A DNA stretch of 62,667 nt, taken from positions 1 to 62,667 of the forward strand of contig CANRVD010000008.1 of NCBI GenBank assembly GCA_947643145.1. Direction: 5' to 3'. Shown here in pieces: positions 26,261-34,660 of the stretch. The stretch is from an uncultured bacterium. Its GTDB lineage: Bacteria > Bacillota > Clostridia > Lachnospirales > Lachnospiraceae. The notes beneath the pieces are model-generated. The model saw nothing but the letters and a program-made list of their open reading frames with translations, ran no database searches and was not told where the DNA came from. The position numbers and the translations under genes are program-made. The stretch's first letter is position 1; every line of letters begins with the position of its first letter.

Positions 26261-28141
26261 TTGTCTGTACCAAAGCATTATTCCATTACAAGTGATATTA
26301 TTTACTATATCAAATACTACAAAAAGTATGAGCCGGCGGTGCTTTTGTTATCCGGCATTGAGATTATACTGGGAGCAGTTATTCCATTGCTTGGGATTTA
26401 TCTGCCAAAGATTTCCATAGACCTTGTGGTGCAGGGGGTTACTGTGTCGCGTGCGGTTTTTGTTCTTGGCCTGTTTACGTTTATGATGGTGGCAGTTCAT
26501 ATATTAGAAGCTGTGGCTGCTTCTGGAAAATATCATTTATATAATATGCAGCGTGCCAACCAGGTCGGATTGTTGTTTCTAAAGAGCCTTCGGGTGCCAT
26601 ATTCTTATGTGGAATCCGGTGAGATGAAGCAGTTATACTGGAAAGCATACCAGTCTTTTGAAGCAGGAGACTGGTCGGCAAGTTCGCGTATGGTTACCGG
26701 GACGGTTGGGATCATAGTCAATATTTTATGTTTTGCCCTGTATTCTACTGTAATTGGAACCCTGAATATCTGGCTGTTAATTTGTCTGGCCATGCTTGCT
26801 TTGCTCAGTTACATGATTAATATGGGACAAATTAGATATGAGGAGAGCCTTCGGGATGAGCAGGCAAAGATAGAGAAGCGTCGTCAGTGTGTGAAAAATT
26901 CTATGGGCCATATAAAGGGAGCAAAGGATATTCGGATTTTTGGCATGAGTCACTGGCTTATCAAGCTAAGAGATATGGTGTTTGCAGAACAAAGGGAAGT
27001 GGATAGGAAATTTTTTCTGAAAAGGTCTTTTTATGAAAAAATTGGTTTTTTGCTGTCTTTTCTGCGAGATTTTGGTGCGTATGCGTTTTTGTTGTATCAG
27101 GCATTGGAAAAGGAAGTCTCTGCAAGTGAATTTGTTCTCTATTTTGGTGCGATTACTGGATTTTCAAACTTTTTACTCTGCATTATGAATTCTCTTTCGG
27201 AATTGCGTGCTGCAGCGAACTCTGCGAATTATCTGCGTGCTTATATGGAGCTGCCGGAAGAGGATTTAAGTTCCGGTAACAGGCATACCAGCGAACTTTC
27301 CATGCCGCTTGAAATCAGATTTGAGGATGTCAGTTTTTCTTACAGGGATGCAAGTGAAGAGATGGAAGAGGAAGAGAAGGTAGAAGAGAACAAGGGCAGA
27401 TGTATTTTCAAACATCTGAACCTGACAATTCATGCAGGAGAAAAGATTGCACTGGTAGGCGTAAATGGGGCAGGGAAGACGACACTGGTCAAGCTCTTAT
27501 GTGGGATGTATAACCCAGACGAGGGGAAAATCCTTTTAAATGGAATAGACAGGAATGAATTTCCGAGGGAAGAACTGTATCAGCTTTTTTCGGTTGTCTT
27601 TCAGGAACACTTTATTCTGCCATTTACGGTGGGAGAAAATATTGCAATGGCAGAAGAGGAACAGGTTGATAAGGAACGGGCATGGAATGCACTTTTAAAG
27701 GCGGGACTGAAATCTCTTTTTGAAGAGAAAGCGATTGGCCTGGAGTCATTTATGACAAAAAAGCTTTTTCAGAATGGGGTGGATTTATCCGGTGGACAGC
27801 AGCAGAGATTTTTGCTTGCCAGAGCTTTGTATAAGGATGCGCCGGTCCTTGTGCTGGATGAACCGACGGCGGCACTTGACCCGATTGCGGAGAGTGAAGT
27901 ATACGATAATTATAATAAATACAGTGGGGGAAAGACAGCCATTTTTATTTCCCACCGGCTTGCCAGTACAAGATTTTCTGACAGAATTGTTTTACTGGAA
28001 GCTGGGAAGGTGATTGAGATGGGAACGCATGATGAACTTATCAGGCAGAATGGAAAATATGCGGAAATGTTCAGAATCCAAAGTAATTATTATGAGACGG
28101 GAACAATAGAGGAAGGAGAAGCAGAATGTGGACTGATTTAA
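26261..28141 (+). CDS. ABC exporter half-transporter (TM plus ATPase), first of pair
   Basis: 626 aa from TTG 26261, chosen because AAAGGGGGA lies 7 nt upstream; an ATG at 26210 lacks this. Six TM helices occupy ~residues 20-310. The ATPase has VGVNGAGKTTLVKLL (Walker A), LSGGQQQRFLLARA (signature), VLVLDEPTAALD (Walker B with catalytic Glu) and ISHRLAST (H loop). An acidic insert (EEMEEEEKVEENKG) precedes the Walker A. It lacks a C39 peptidase domain. The stop overlaps the next ABC gene by 16 nt, so the two probably form a heterodimer. Substrate unknown; the neighbouring kinase suggests a peptide or antimicrobial. Confidence 0.9.
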   Translation: MSVPKHYSITSDIIYYIKYYKKYEPAVLLLSGIEIILGAVIPLLGIYLPKISIDLVVQGVTVSRAVFVLGLFTFMMVAVHILEAVAASGKYHLYNMQRANQVGLLFLKSLRVPYSYVESGEMKQLYWKAYQSFEAGDWSASSRMVTGTVGIIVNILCFALYSTVIGTLNIWLLICLAMLALLSYMINMGQIRYEESLRDEQAKIEKRRQCVKNSMGHIKGAKDIRIFGMSHWLIKLRDMVFAEQREVDRKFFLKRSFYEKIGFLLSFLRDFGAYAFLLYQALEKEVSASEFVLYFGAITGFSNFLLCIMNSLSELRAAANSANYLRAYMELPEEDLSSGNRHTSELSMPLEIRFEDVSFSYRDASEEMEEEEKVEENKGRCIFKHLNLTIHAGEKIALVGVNGAGKTTLVKLLCGMYNPDEGKILLNGIDRNEFPREELYQLFSVVFQEHFILPFTVGENIAMAEEEQVDKERAWNALLKAGLKSLFEEKAIGLESFMTKKLFQNGVDLSGGQQQRFLLARALYKDAPVLVLDEPTAALDPIAESEVYDNYNKYSGGKTAIFISHRLASTRFSDRIVLLEAGKVIEMGTHDELIRQNGKYAEMFRIQSNYYETGTIEEGEAECGLI

Positions 28142-30063
28142 TGAGTAAGCTTCCGCTAAGGGAGCATATCCGGAATATGAAAAAAATCATGAAGATTGTT
28201 ACAGATATGGATAAATGGTATTTTTTCTTCACCTCTATCGTCCATATCGTGAATGTATGTGTACCGTATATTCAGTTGATGCTGTCTGCCTATCTGCTGG
28301 ATTCCATTGTGGAAGGAAGACCGTTCTCCGATATTCTTTTTATTACAGCCATTACTCTTGTGGGAATTTTACTGCTAAACTTTCTGGCAAGTTCGATTTG
28401 GAACCGTATGGAGGTAAGGCGGGAGAGTATATATCATCTGTATAACTTTAGTACAGAGATGAAAATGTTACAAATGGATTTTTCCAGAATAGACAGTCCT
28501 AAGGTAAAGGAATTACAGGAAAGAATGTGGCGGGATAATAACTGGGGAGCCGGAATCAATTCACTTTTCTGGCAGGTCAATTCTATCGTATACCGTTGCT
28601 TTGACATTATTGGTGCAATTATACTTGGTGTTCCGGTTGTAAGGTATATGATACATTCAGGAGAGTATTCTGCCCTGTTTGTGCTGCTGGTATTAGTTGT
28701 CATTGTGGTGATAGGGATGAAGGCAGGGATTTATTTTAAGAAAAAACATCATAACTATATGTTTTGGTGGCCGGAGGGGGAAGAAAAAAAGGAACTGGTT
28801 GAATTTGGCTGGGAATTTGCATCAGGTTCAGGATTTCATTACAAAAATGGTAAGGATGTCAGAATCTATCAAAGCTATGGTTTGATGGAGCATTGGACAA
28901 CAGGTTTGTATACACGTAAAAAGTACCGCAGAAGGTTAATTGATGGTGCTGTTGGGTTTGCCGGAGAGTCTGCCGTCAGTGTTATGGTGCAGAATGCCAT
29001 TGGGGGAGGCGCCTATCTGATGGTAACAATCGTTGCCCTTGCGGGAGCGGTCAGTATAGGAAATGTGGTTAGGTTTGCGGGTTGCCTGCAAAAGCTTATG
29101 ACGTCTGTTTATGGATTATTTCATGATATTGTAGAATTTGCACTGACAGCCAGAAAGCAAATCAGTACGATAGAATTTTTGGAATTATCAGATGACATGT
29201 ATAAGGGAAAACTTCCTGTTGAGAAACGAAGTGACAATGAGTATCAGATTGAGTTTCGTGATGTTTCGTTCCGCTATCCGGGAAGTGAACAGTATGCGTT
29301 AAAGAACTTTTCCATGAAGCTTAAGATTGGTGAAAAGCTGGCAATTGTTGGAATGAACGGTTCCGGCAAGACTACGATGATTAAGCTTATGTGCCGGCTG
29401 TATGACCCGGACGAAGGAGAAATTCTTTTGAATGGAGTGGATATCCGTAAGTTTAAAGTGGATGAATACAGTAAATTGTTCTCTGTTGTTTTTCAGGACT
29501 ATATCTTGTTTCCGTATGAGCTGGCGCAGAATGTGGCAGTAGATGTGGAGTATGACAGCGGGCTGGTGAAAAAGTGTCTTAACGATTCTGGATTTGGAGA
29601 GCGGCTGGAAAGTCTGGAGCAGGGGGAAAGGACGTATCTGTATAAGGATTTTGATGACAGTGGAATTGAAATATCAGGAGGGGAGGCACAGAAAATTGCA
29701 ATTGCCAGGTCTGTGTACAAGGACGCGCCGTTTATTCTTTTGGATGAACCGACGGCGGCACTTGACCCGCTTGCGGAATACGAGATTTATTCTAATTTTG
29801 ACAGGATTGTAGGGAATAAGACTGCCATTTATATATCACACCGTCTGTCTTCGTGCCGTTTTTGTGAGAAGATTGCGGTATTTCATGAGGGGAAACTGGT
29901 TCAATATGGAAGCCATGACCAGTTGGTGCAGGATGAGGCAGGAAAGTACTATGAAATGTGGAATGCACAGGCACAGTATTACCAGCAGAAGGCTGCGGAT
30001 TTGCAGGCAGGGTTCGTCAGGAAAAAGTCAGGGAGGAATATATATGTCCAAGAAAGAAGGTGA
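28126..30063 (+). CDS. ABC exporter half-transporter, second of pair
   Basis: 645 aa, ATG 28126 with GGAAGGAG upstream, overlapping the previous gene. Six TM helices, then VGMNGSGKTTMIKLM (Walker A), ISGGEAQKIAIARS (signature with EAQ instead of QQQ), FILLDEPTAALDP and YISHRLSSCRF. Both ATPase sites keep the catalytic Glu. The N-terminal half is unusual between TM helices 4 and 5 (KKKHHNYMFWWPEGEEKKEL), a charged aromatic loop. The 3' end overlaps a 30-codon ORF with a strong ribosome site. Confidence 0.9.
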   Translation: MWTDLMSKLPLREHIRNMKKIMKIVTDMDKWYFFFTSIVHIVNVCVPYIQLMLSAYLLDSIVEGRPFSDILFITAITLVGILLLNFLASSIWNRMEVRRESIYHLYNFSTEMKMLQMDFSRIDSPKVKELQERMWRDNNWGAGINSLFWQVNSIVYRCFDIIGAIILGVPVVRYMIHSGEYSALFVLLVLVVIVVIGMKAGIYFKKKHHNYMFWWPEGEEKKELVEFGWEFASGSGFHYKNGKDVRIYQSYGLMEHWTTGLYTRKKYRRRLIDGAVGFAGESAVSVMVQNAIGGGAYLMVTIVALAGAVSIGNVVRFAGCLQKLMTSVYGLFHDIVEFALTARKQISTIEFLELSDDMYKGKLPVEKRSDNEYQIEFRDVSFRYPGSEQYALKNFSMKLKIGEKLAIVGMNGSGKTTMIKLMCRLYDPDEGEILLNGVDIRKFKVDEYSKLFSVVFQDYILFPYELAQNVAVDVEYDSGLVKKCLNDSGFGERLESLEQGERTYLYKDFDDSGIEISGGEAQKIAIARSVYKDAPFILLDEPTAALDPLAEYEIYSNFDRIVGNKTAIYISHRLSSCRFCEKIAVFHEGKLVQYGSHDQLVQDEAGKYYEMWNAQAQYYQQKAADLQAGFVRKKSGRNIYVQERR

Positions 30064-30136
30064 CAGAAAAATTCTTCTGCTGTATAATGGAGGAAATTTG
30101 CCAAAGGCAGCAGAAGGGAGAAACGTTCATGGATAA
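30044..30136 (+). CDS. 30-codon ORF between exporter and acetyltransferase
   Basis: MSKKEGDRKILLLYNGGNLP then KAAEGRNVHG. GGGAGGAA lies 6-7 nt before the ATG, as good a ribosome site as any in the operon. The ORF starts inside the end of the ABC gene, and its stop overlaps the acetyltransferase start (ATGGATAA), so all three are translationally chained. It could be a small secreted or signalling peptide, since it holds a GG motif at residues 16-17, or simply a coupling device. No homologue is known to me. Confidence 0.4.
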   Translation: MSKKEGDRKILLLYNGGNLPKAAEGRNVHG

Positions 30137-30686
30137 GAAGGCAGGGAAAGAAGCGTTAAGCCGGTTGTCGGATAAGAGCTTATACGAGAGATTTATTTTT
30201 AGAAATATCAGACAGGAGGAGGCAGAGCAGGCTGCTATCATAGAAGATATTTGTTTTCCGCCTAACGAGGCATGTTCCAGAGAAATGATGTTTACACGTA
30301 TTGCGAAAGCACCGGAAATGTTTTTCGTGGCGGAGGACAGGCAGACAGGAAAAATAGCCGGATTTTTAAGTGGACTTTCAACAGATGAGGATTCTTTTCG
30401 GGATGAATTTTTTTCAGATGCAGATTTGTATAATCCAAATGGCAGAAATATTATGCTGCTAGGGCTGAATGTGCTGCCAGATTACCGCGGACAGGGGCTG
30501 GCAAGGGAATTGATGTACCAGTATCTGTGCAGGATGCGGGAAAAGAACAGGCATAATGTGATTCTGACCTGCCTGCCTGCTAAAGTGGAGATGTATCAGA
30601 AAATGGGATTTCGTGATGAGGGGGTATCGAATTCTGCATGGGGTGGGGAACAGTGGCATGAGATGCGTTATGTGTTTGATTTTTAA
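30129..30686 (+). CDS. GNAT-family N-acetyltransferase
   Basis: 185 aa from ATG 30129 (GGGAG upstream). The acetyl-CoA-binding motif A is clear: LLGLNVLPDYRGQGLARELM. The N-terminal FRNIRQEEAEQAAIIEDICF and the pattern VILTCLPAKVEMYQKMGFRD resemble the arylalkylamine acetyltransferase-like branch. It is the last gene of the exporter operon. It may acetylate a small amine or the exported compound, for example as self-protection, but the substrate cannot be read from sequence. Confidence 0.85.
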   Translation: MDKKAGKEALSRLSDKSLYERFIFRNIRQEEAEQAAIIEDICFPPNEACSREMMFTRIAKAPEMFFVAEDRQTGKIAGFLSGLSTDEDSFRDEFFSDADLYNPNGRNIMLLGLNVLPDYRGQGLARELMYQYLCRMREKNRHNVILTCLPAKVEMYQKMGFRDEGVSNSAWGGEQWHEMRYVFDF

Positions 30687-30724
30687 ACCGACAGCCACAA
30701 AATAATACCGTGAAATTTTTTCAT

Positions 30725-30754
30725 CAAAGAGGTATATTTCATTATACCTCTTTG
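30725..30754. terminator. Operon-end hairpin
   Basis: CAAAGAGGTATA and TATACCTCTTTG pair perfectly over 12 bp with a 6-nt loop, 38 nt after the GNAT stop. It is flanked by T-rich sequence on the left, so it may terminate in both directions. Confidence 0.65.
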
Positions 30755-30789
30755 CGTTATGGGGAAAGACGACTTAGGAGGAATAAAGG

Positions 30790-31368
30790 ATGCAATGGAA
30801 TGTATTATTTTTTGTTAACAGTGTGTTGCTTGGTGTTGGACTTGCAATGGATGCTTTTTCAGTGTCGCTTGCGAACGGGCTGAATGAACCGGACATGAGT
30901 AAGAAAAAGATGTTTACCGTTGCAGGGGTGTTTGCTTTTTTTCAGGCTGTGATGCCAATGATTGGATGGATATGTGTGCATACCATGATTCAATATTTTA
31001 CGGCGTTTGAAAAATTTGTTCCTTGGATTGCGTTGATTTTATTATTCTTTATTGGTGGCAAAATGATTTTTGAAGGAATTAAAAGGAATGAAATGGATAA
31101 GCCAAAAGTTGGTATGGCGGCTCTGTTAGTACAGGGGGTAGCGACATCTATAGATGCCTTATCGGTAGGGTTTACGATTGCGGGATATGGCTTGACCATG
31201 GCTATGGTAAGTGCCCTTATTATTGCAGCGGTAACCTTTATCATCTGCATGGCAGGATTGGTAATCGGCAGGAAATTTGGAGCAAAATATTCAAACAGAG
31301 CAACCATATTTGGAGGTGTGATATTAGTATTGATAGGTTTGGAAATATTTATTAAGGGAATATTTTAG
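30790..31368 (+). CDS. mntP: Manganese efflux pump MntP
   Basis: 192 aa with six TM helices. Two inverted repeats carry the family's acidic metal-site motifs: GLAMDAFSVSLANG (about residue 20) and GVATSIDALSVGFT (about residue 118). The protein exports Mn2+ to avoid toxicity. GGAGG lies 8 nt before the ATG. Many mntP genes have a yybP-ykoY manganese riboswitch upstream. The 100 nt here hold only a simple hairpin, so control is by other means. Single gene. Confidence 0.93.
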   Translation: MQWNVLFFVNSVLLGVGLAMDAFSVSLANGLNEPDMSKKKMFTVAGVFAFFQAVMPMIGWICVHTMIQYFTAFEKFVPWIALILLFFIGGKMIFEGIKRNEMDKPKVGMAALLVQGVATSIDALSVGFTIAGYGLTMAMVSALIIAAVTFIICMAGLVIGRKFGAKYSNRATIFGGVILVLIGLEIFIKGIF

Positions 31369-31720
31369 AAGTTATTAGGATTTGTAGGAGGAAATATAAA
31401 TGATATGAAATGGGCTGTTCATGGAACAGGTGTGATTGTTATATTGCAGTCCTTTTTGGCGAAGCTCCGGTAAAATCGGATGTCCTACTGTTGCGATTGT
31501 CACGTTAGGACCAATCATAGTATAGTCACCAATATATTCCCCGGCGGTTAAATATGGGTATCATCCACACATGTAAGATGGTAGTTTGCATATATCTGCT
31601 TGTCAAAATGGCAGTGGTGGCCGCCGAAATTGGCATAGAAAGGCGCAGAGATGAAAAATATGCAGGGAACCTGGTTTTTAAACCAGCAAAGGGTTCGCTG
31701 CTTTTTTGATTTCTGTATTT
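31369..31720 (-). pseudogene. Hexapeptide O-acetyltransferase fragment next to a family B repeat end
   Basis: Minus strand 31533-31441 reads IGDYTMIGPNVTIATVGHPI then LPELRQKGLQY, the left-handed beta-helix signature of maltose/galactoside O-acetyltransferases (Maa/LacA). Nothing before or after belongs to that family. The break on its upstream side coincides with CGGCGGTTAAATATG (31541-31555), which matches a family B repeat end. The + strand at 31405 also opens MKWAVHGTGV, faintly like a Gfo/Idh oxidoreductase start, and stops soon after. The rest of this gap to 31720 has no supportable gene. Confidence 0.6.
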
Positions 31721-31726
31721 TTTTGC

Positions 31727-31792
31727 TTGACTTTTAAATCTTACTGTTGTAATATTGACACACGTAAATATTACAACAGTAAGATTTAAAAG
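31727..31792 (+). promoter_or_regulatory. BlaI-type operator pair over the PBP promoter
   Basis: TTGACT (31727-31732) and TAATAT (31750-31755) are 17 nt apart, a good promoter. Perfect 26-nt inverted arms (31731-31756 and 31767-31792) contain two facing copies of TATTACAACAGTAAGA (31769-31784 forward; 31739-31754 reversed). One lies inside the promoter and one lies over the start. The motif agrees at 12 of 16 positions with TATTACATATGTAGGA at the blaI promoter (36857-36872), and both keep the TTACA...GTA core known for BlaI/MecI sites. This strongly implies shared control. Confidence 0.85.
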
Positions 31793-31815
31793 TTGAGAAA
31801 GGACGGAATTGGGAA

Positions 31816-34656
31816 ATGAAGAAGGTTGAAAATGCAAGGATGATAATACCAGCAGTTATTTACGTCATACTTTTTGCTGTTTTAATACACCGTATGTTTG
31901 TATTGCAGATTGCAGATGTACAAACATATACAGAGGAATCAAAAGTAGAGACAACAAAAACAATAAAGAGTACTGCTATGAGAGGAAATATATACGATTG
32001 CAATGGAAAGCTTTTGGCACATGAGGAATTGATTTATACAATTACCATGATAGACAGTGGGAATTATTCCTCAGAGCGGGAACGGCAGTTGGCGCTAAAC
32101 AGTATGATTTATCATGTGACAGGAAAATTAAATAAAAATGGGGAAGAGATAAATAACGAATTGAAAATAAAGGCAGGGCTGTATGGCAATTATGAATATA
32201 CGGTAACGGGACAATCCTTAATAAGATTTAAGGCGGATATATTTGGAGAAGCAAATCCGGATAATATGACAGATGAGCAGGAAAATATGAGTGCAAATGA
32301 AATCATGGAATTCATGTCGGGAAACAATAAATTTGCTTTATTTGGAGAAGGAACTGACATGTATTCCAAAGAAGAACTGGAAAAATACGGCCTGCCAGTA
32401 GAGTATTCACAGGAAGAAATTTTAACAATTGTCGGAATACGATATATGTTGTTTTTGCATGCATACCAAAAATATGTGCCGGTTACGATAGCAAGAGGGG
32501 TATCAGAAAAGACAATAGCTTATATCAAGGAAAATAGTGCAGAATTGACGGGGATTAATATTGGTAATGAGTGGAAACGCATATATGATGGTGGGGAAGC
32601 ATTTTCACATATTCTTGGCTATACAGGAAAGATATCCGAAGAAGAATTGGAAAAATATAAAGATTCTGGCAAAAAGTATTCGGCAGATTCTGTTGTTGGT
32701 AAGATGGGGATAGAAAAATACTTAGAAACGGAGTTGCAGGGCATCGATGGAGAGAAAGAAATACAGGTGGACAGTGTCGGTAAAATCATTGGAAAAGAAA
32801 AGATACTTGGAGAAGCAGCCTGTGGGAAAGATGTCTATCTTTCTATTGATAAAAGATTGCAGACTGACGTGTACAATATTCTGGAACAGAATTTAGCAGG
32901 AATTTTATCAAGCAATTTAATTGATGCAAAAAAATTTGATAGAAAACATATATCCGATTCGTCAGACATTCGTATTACGATATATGATGTTTATATCGCT
33001 TTAGTAGATAATAATATAATCAAATTTGATGATTTGTCTGGTTCTAATAGGACTAGACTGGAAAAGCAGATTGCAAAGTTAAAGAAGAAAAAATATAAGG
33101 AAGTTATGGATAAACTGAGCAAGGAAGTATGGAACAGAGATATAAATTATACAGATATATCGGAGGAATTACAGGAATATGTATCTTTTATTGTTAATAA
33201 AAGTGGGTTTTTTGATGAGGAGTCAATCAATAAGGAAGATACATTTTATGTGGACTGGAAAAATGGGGGTAAGATAAGTTTAATGAGGTTTATAAAACAT
33301 GCCATTGAAAAAGGATGGATAGCAGAGGGAGTTATTCAGACGAAACAGCAATATACTACTGTAAATGAGATGTATCAAATATTAATTGATAACATCGAAA
33401 AAAGTTTGGAAAATCAAAAGGAATTTGATAAGCTCTTGTTTAAATATTTAATTTTGGAAGACAGGATTTCCGGTATAGATATATGTAATCTTTTAAATAA
33501 GCAGGGATTATTGGATTCTGACAGTGATTACAAAAATATGCTTTCCGGGAAAATGAGCACTTTTACATTTATGAAAAAGCAGATAGAACAGTTAAAGATA
33601 ACACCGGCACAATTAGCTTTAGATCCATGTTCCGCATCAGCAGTTGTTGTTCAGGAAAAAACTGGAAAAGTGTTAGCCTGTGTTTCTTATCCGGGTTATG
33701 ATAATAATCGTTTAGCGAATCAAATGGATACGCAATATTATATTCAGCTTTTAAATGATAAGTCATTACCGTTATATAATAGAGCGACACAGCAGCTTAC
33801 AGCTCCTGGTTCTACATATAAACCAATTACTATTATCGCAGGTTTGCAGGAAGGAGTTATTTCACCGGAAACATCACTTTCCTGTGATGGGGTATTTGAC
33901 AGATTAACACCAAATTTGAAATGCTGGAAACATTCAGGGCATGGAAATGTTTTGAATGCTGCAACAGCAATACAATTTTCCTGTAATGATTATTTGTGTG
34001 AAATATCATATCGTATAGGGAAAATAAATCGTAAGACATATAACGATAGTATGGCATTGACCCGTCTGCAGAAATACACAAAATTATTTCATTTGGATGA
34101 AAAGTCAGGAATTGAGATTGCAGAGTCAGAACCACATATTACGGATACATATGGAATTCCCTCTGCCATTGGACAAGGTACCCATAATTATGCAACGGTT
34201 CATTTAGCCAGATATGTTAACAGCATTGCTTCAAAAGGTAAAGTTTATTCGCTTTCTCTGATAAAAGGGATAACAGATAGAAAAGGAAGATTGATAAAGA
34301 AGAAAGGGCAGCAGGATAATATTAAGTTATCAGATGCAGTATGGAATACGGTTCAGTCAGGAATGACACAGTTTGCACAGAATAATGCAGTTTTAAAGGA
34401 TATGAAAATCAGTATTGCCGGAAAGACGGGAACGGCCCAGGAGTCACCAAGCAGGCCGGACCATTCACTATTTGTCGGGTATGCGCCCGTAAAAAAGCCG
34501 GAAATAGCAATAGCTGTGCGAATTGCAAATGGATATGGTTCCTCAAATGCTACTGCTGCCGGCAGGGATATTTTTAACGATTACTTTGGTATAAAAAACA
34601 GGAAGAAAATTATAACAGGAAAGGCTTCACAGGTATTTAATACTAGAACGGATTAA
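31816..34656 (+). CDS. Class B penicillin-binding protein (PBP2-like transpeptidase)
   Basis: 946 aa. One N-terminal TM helix (MIIPAVIYVILFAVLIHRMF), a dimerisation domain starting AMRGNIYDCNGKLLA, and a transpeptidase domain with all three catalytic motifs: S-T-Y-K in LTAPGSTYKPI (~665), S-C-N in QFSCNDYLCE (~720) and K-T-G in IAGKTGTAQES (~868). It cross-links peptidoglycan outside the membrane. A Lys/Glu-rich helical insert (~residues 370-640) makes it longer than most PBP2 proteins. Expression is predicted to be repressed by BlaI and induced by beta-lactams, so it may be a low-affinity resistance PBP in the manner of mecA. Affinity cannot be read here. Confidence 0.92.
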   Translation: MKKVENARMIIPAVIYVILFAVLIHRMFVLQIADVQTYTEESKVETTKTIKSTAMRGNIYDCNGKLLAHEELIYTITMIDSGNYSSERERQLALNSMIYHVTGKLNKNGEEINNELKIKAGLYGNYEYTVTGQSLIRFKADIFGEANPDNMTDEQENMSANEIMEFMSGNNKFALFGEGTDMYSKEELEKYGLPVEYSQEEILTIVGIRYMLFLHAYQKYVPVTIARGVSEKTIAYIKENSAELTGINIGNEWKRIYDGGEAFSHILGYTGKISEEELEKYKDSGKKYSADSVVGKMGIEKYLETELQGIDGEKEIQVDSVGKIIGKEKILGEAACGKDVYLSIDKRLQTDVYNILEQNLAGILSSNLIDAKKFDRKHISDSSDIRITIYDVYIALVDNNIIKFDDLSGSNRTRLEKQIAKLKKKKYKEVMDKLSKEVWNRDINYTDISEELQEYVSFIVNKSGFFDEESINKEDTFYVDWKNGGKISLMRFIKHAIEKGWIAEGVIQTKQQYTTVNEMYQILIDNIEKSLENQKEFDKLLFKYLILEDRISGIDICNLLNKQGLLDSDSDYKNMLSGKMSTFTFMKKQIEQLKITPAQLALDPCSASAVVVQEKTGKVLACVSYPGYDNNRLANQMDTQYYIQLLNDKSLPLYNRATQQLTAPGSTYKPITIIAGLQEGVISPETSLSCDGVFDRLTPNLKCWKHSGHGNVLNAATAIQFSCNDYLCEISYRIGKINRKTYNDSMALTRLQKYTKLFHLDEKSGIEIAESEPHITDTYGIPSAIGQGTHNYATVHLARYVNSIASKGKVYSLSLIKGITDRKGRLIKKKGQQDNIKLSDAVWNTVQSGMTQFAQNNAVLKDMKISIAGKTGTAQESPSRPDHSLFVGYAPVKKPEIAIAVRIANGYGSSNATAAGRDIFNDYFGIKNRKKIITGKASQVFNTRTD

Positions 34657-34660
34657 ATGA

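Noticed and set aside
30044-30136. AgrD-type autoinducing peptide precursor for the LytTR system
   Set aside because: No AgrB protease is present, and the ORF lacks the amphipathic leader and the conserved Cys of AgrD peptides.
30687-30789. yybP-ykoY manganese riboswitch before mntP
   Set aside because: Only a simple perfect 12-bp hairpin is present, with none of the conserved three-way junction sequence.
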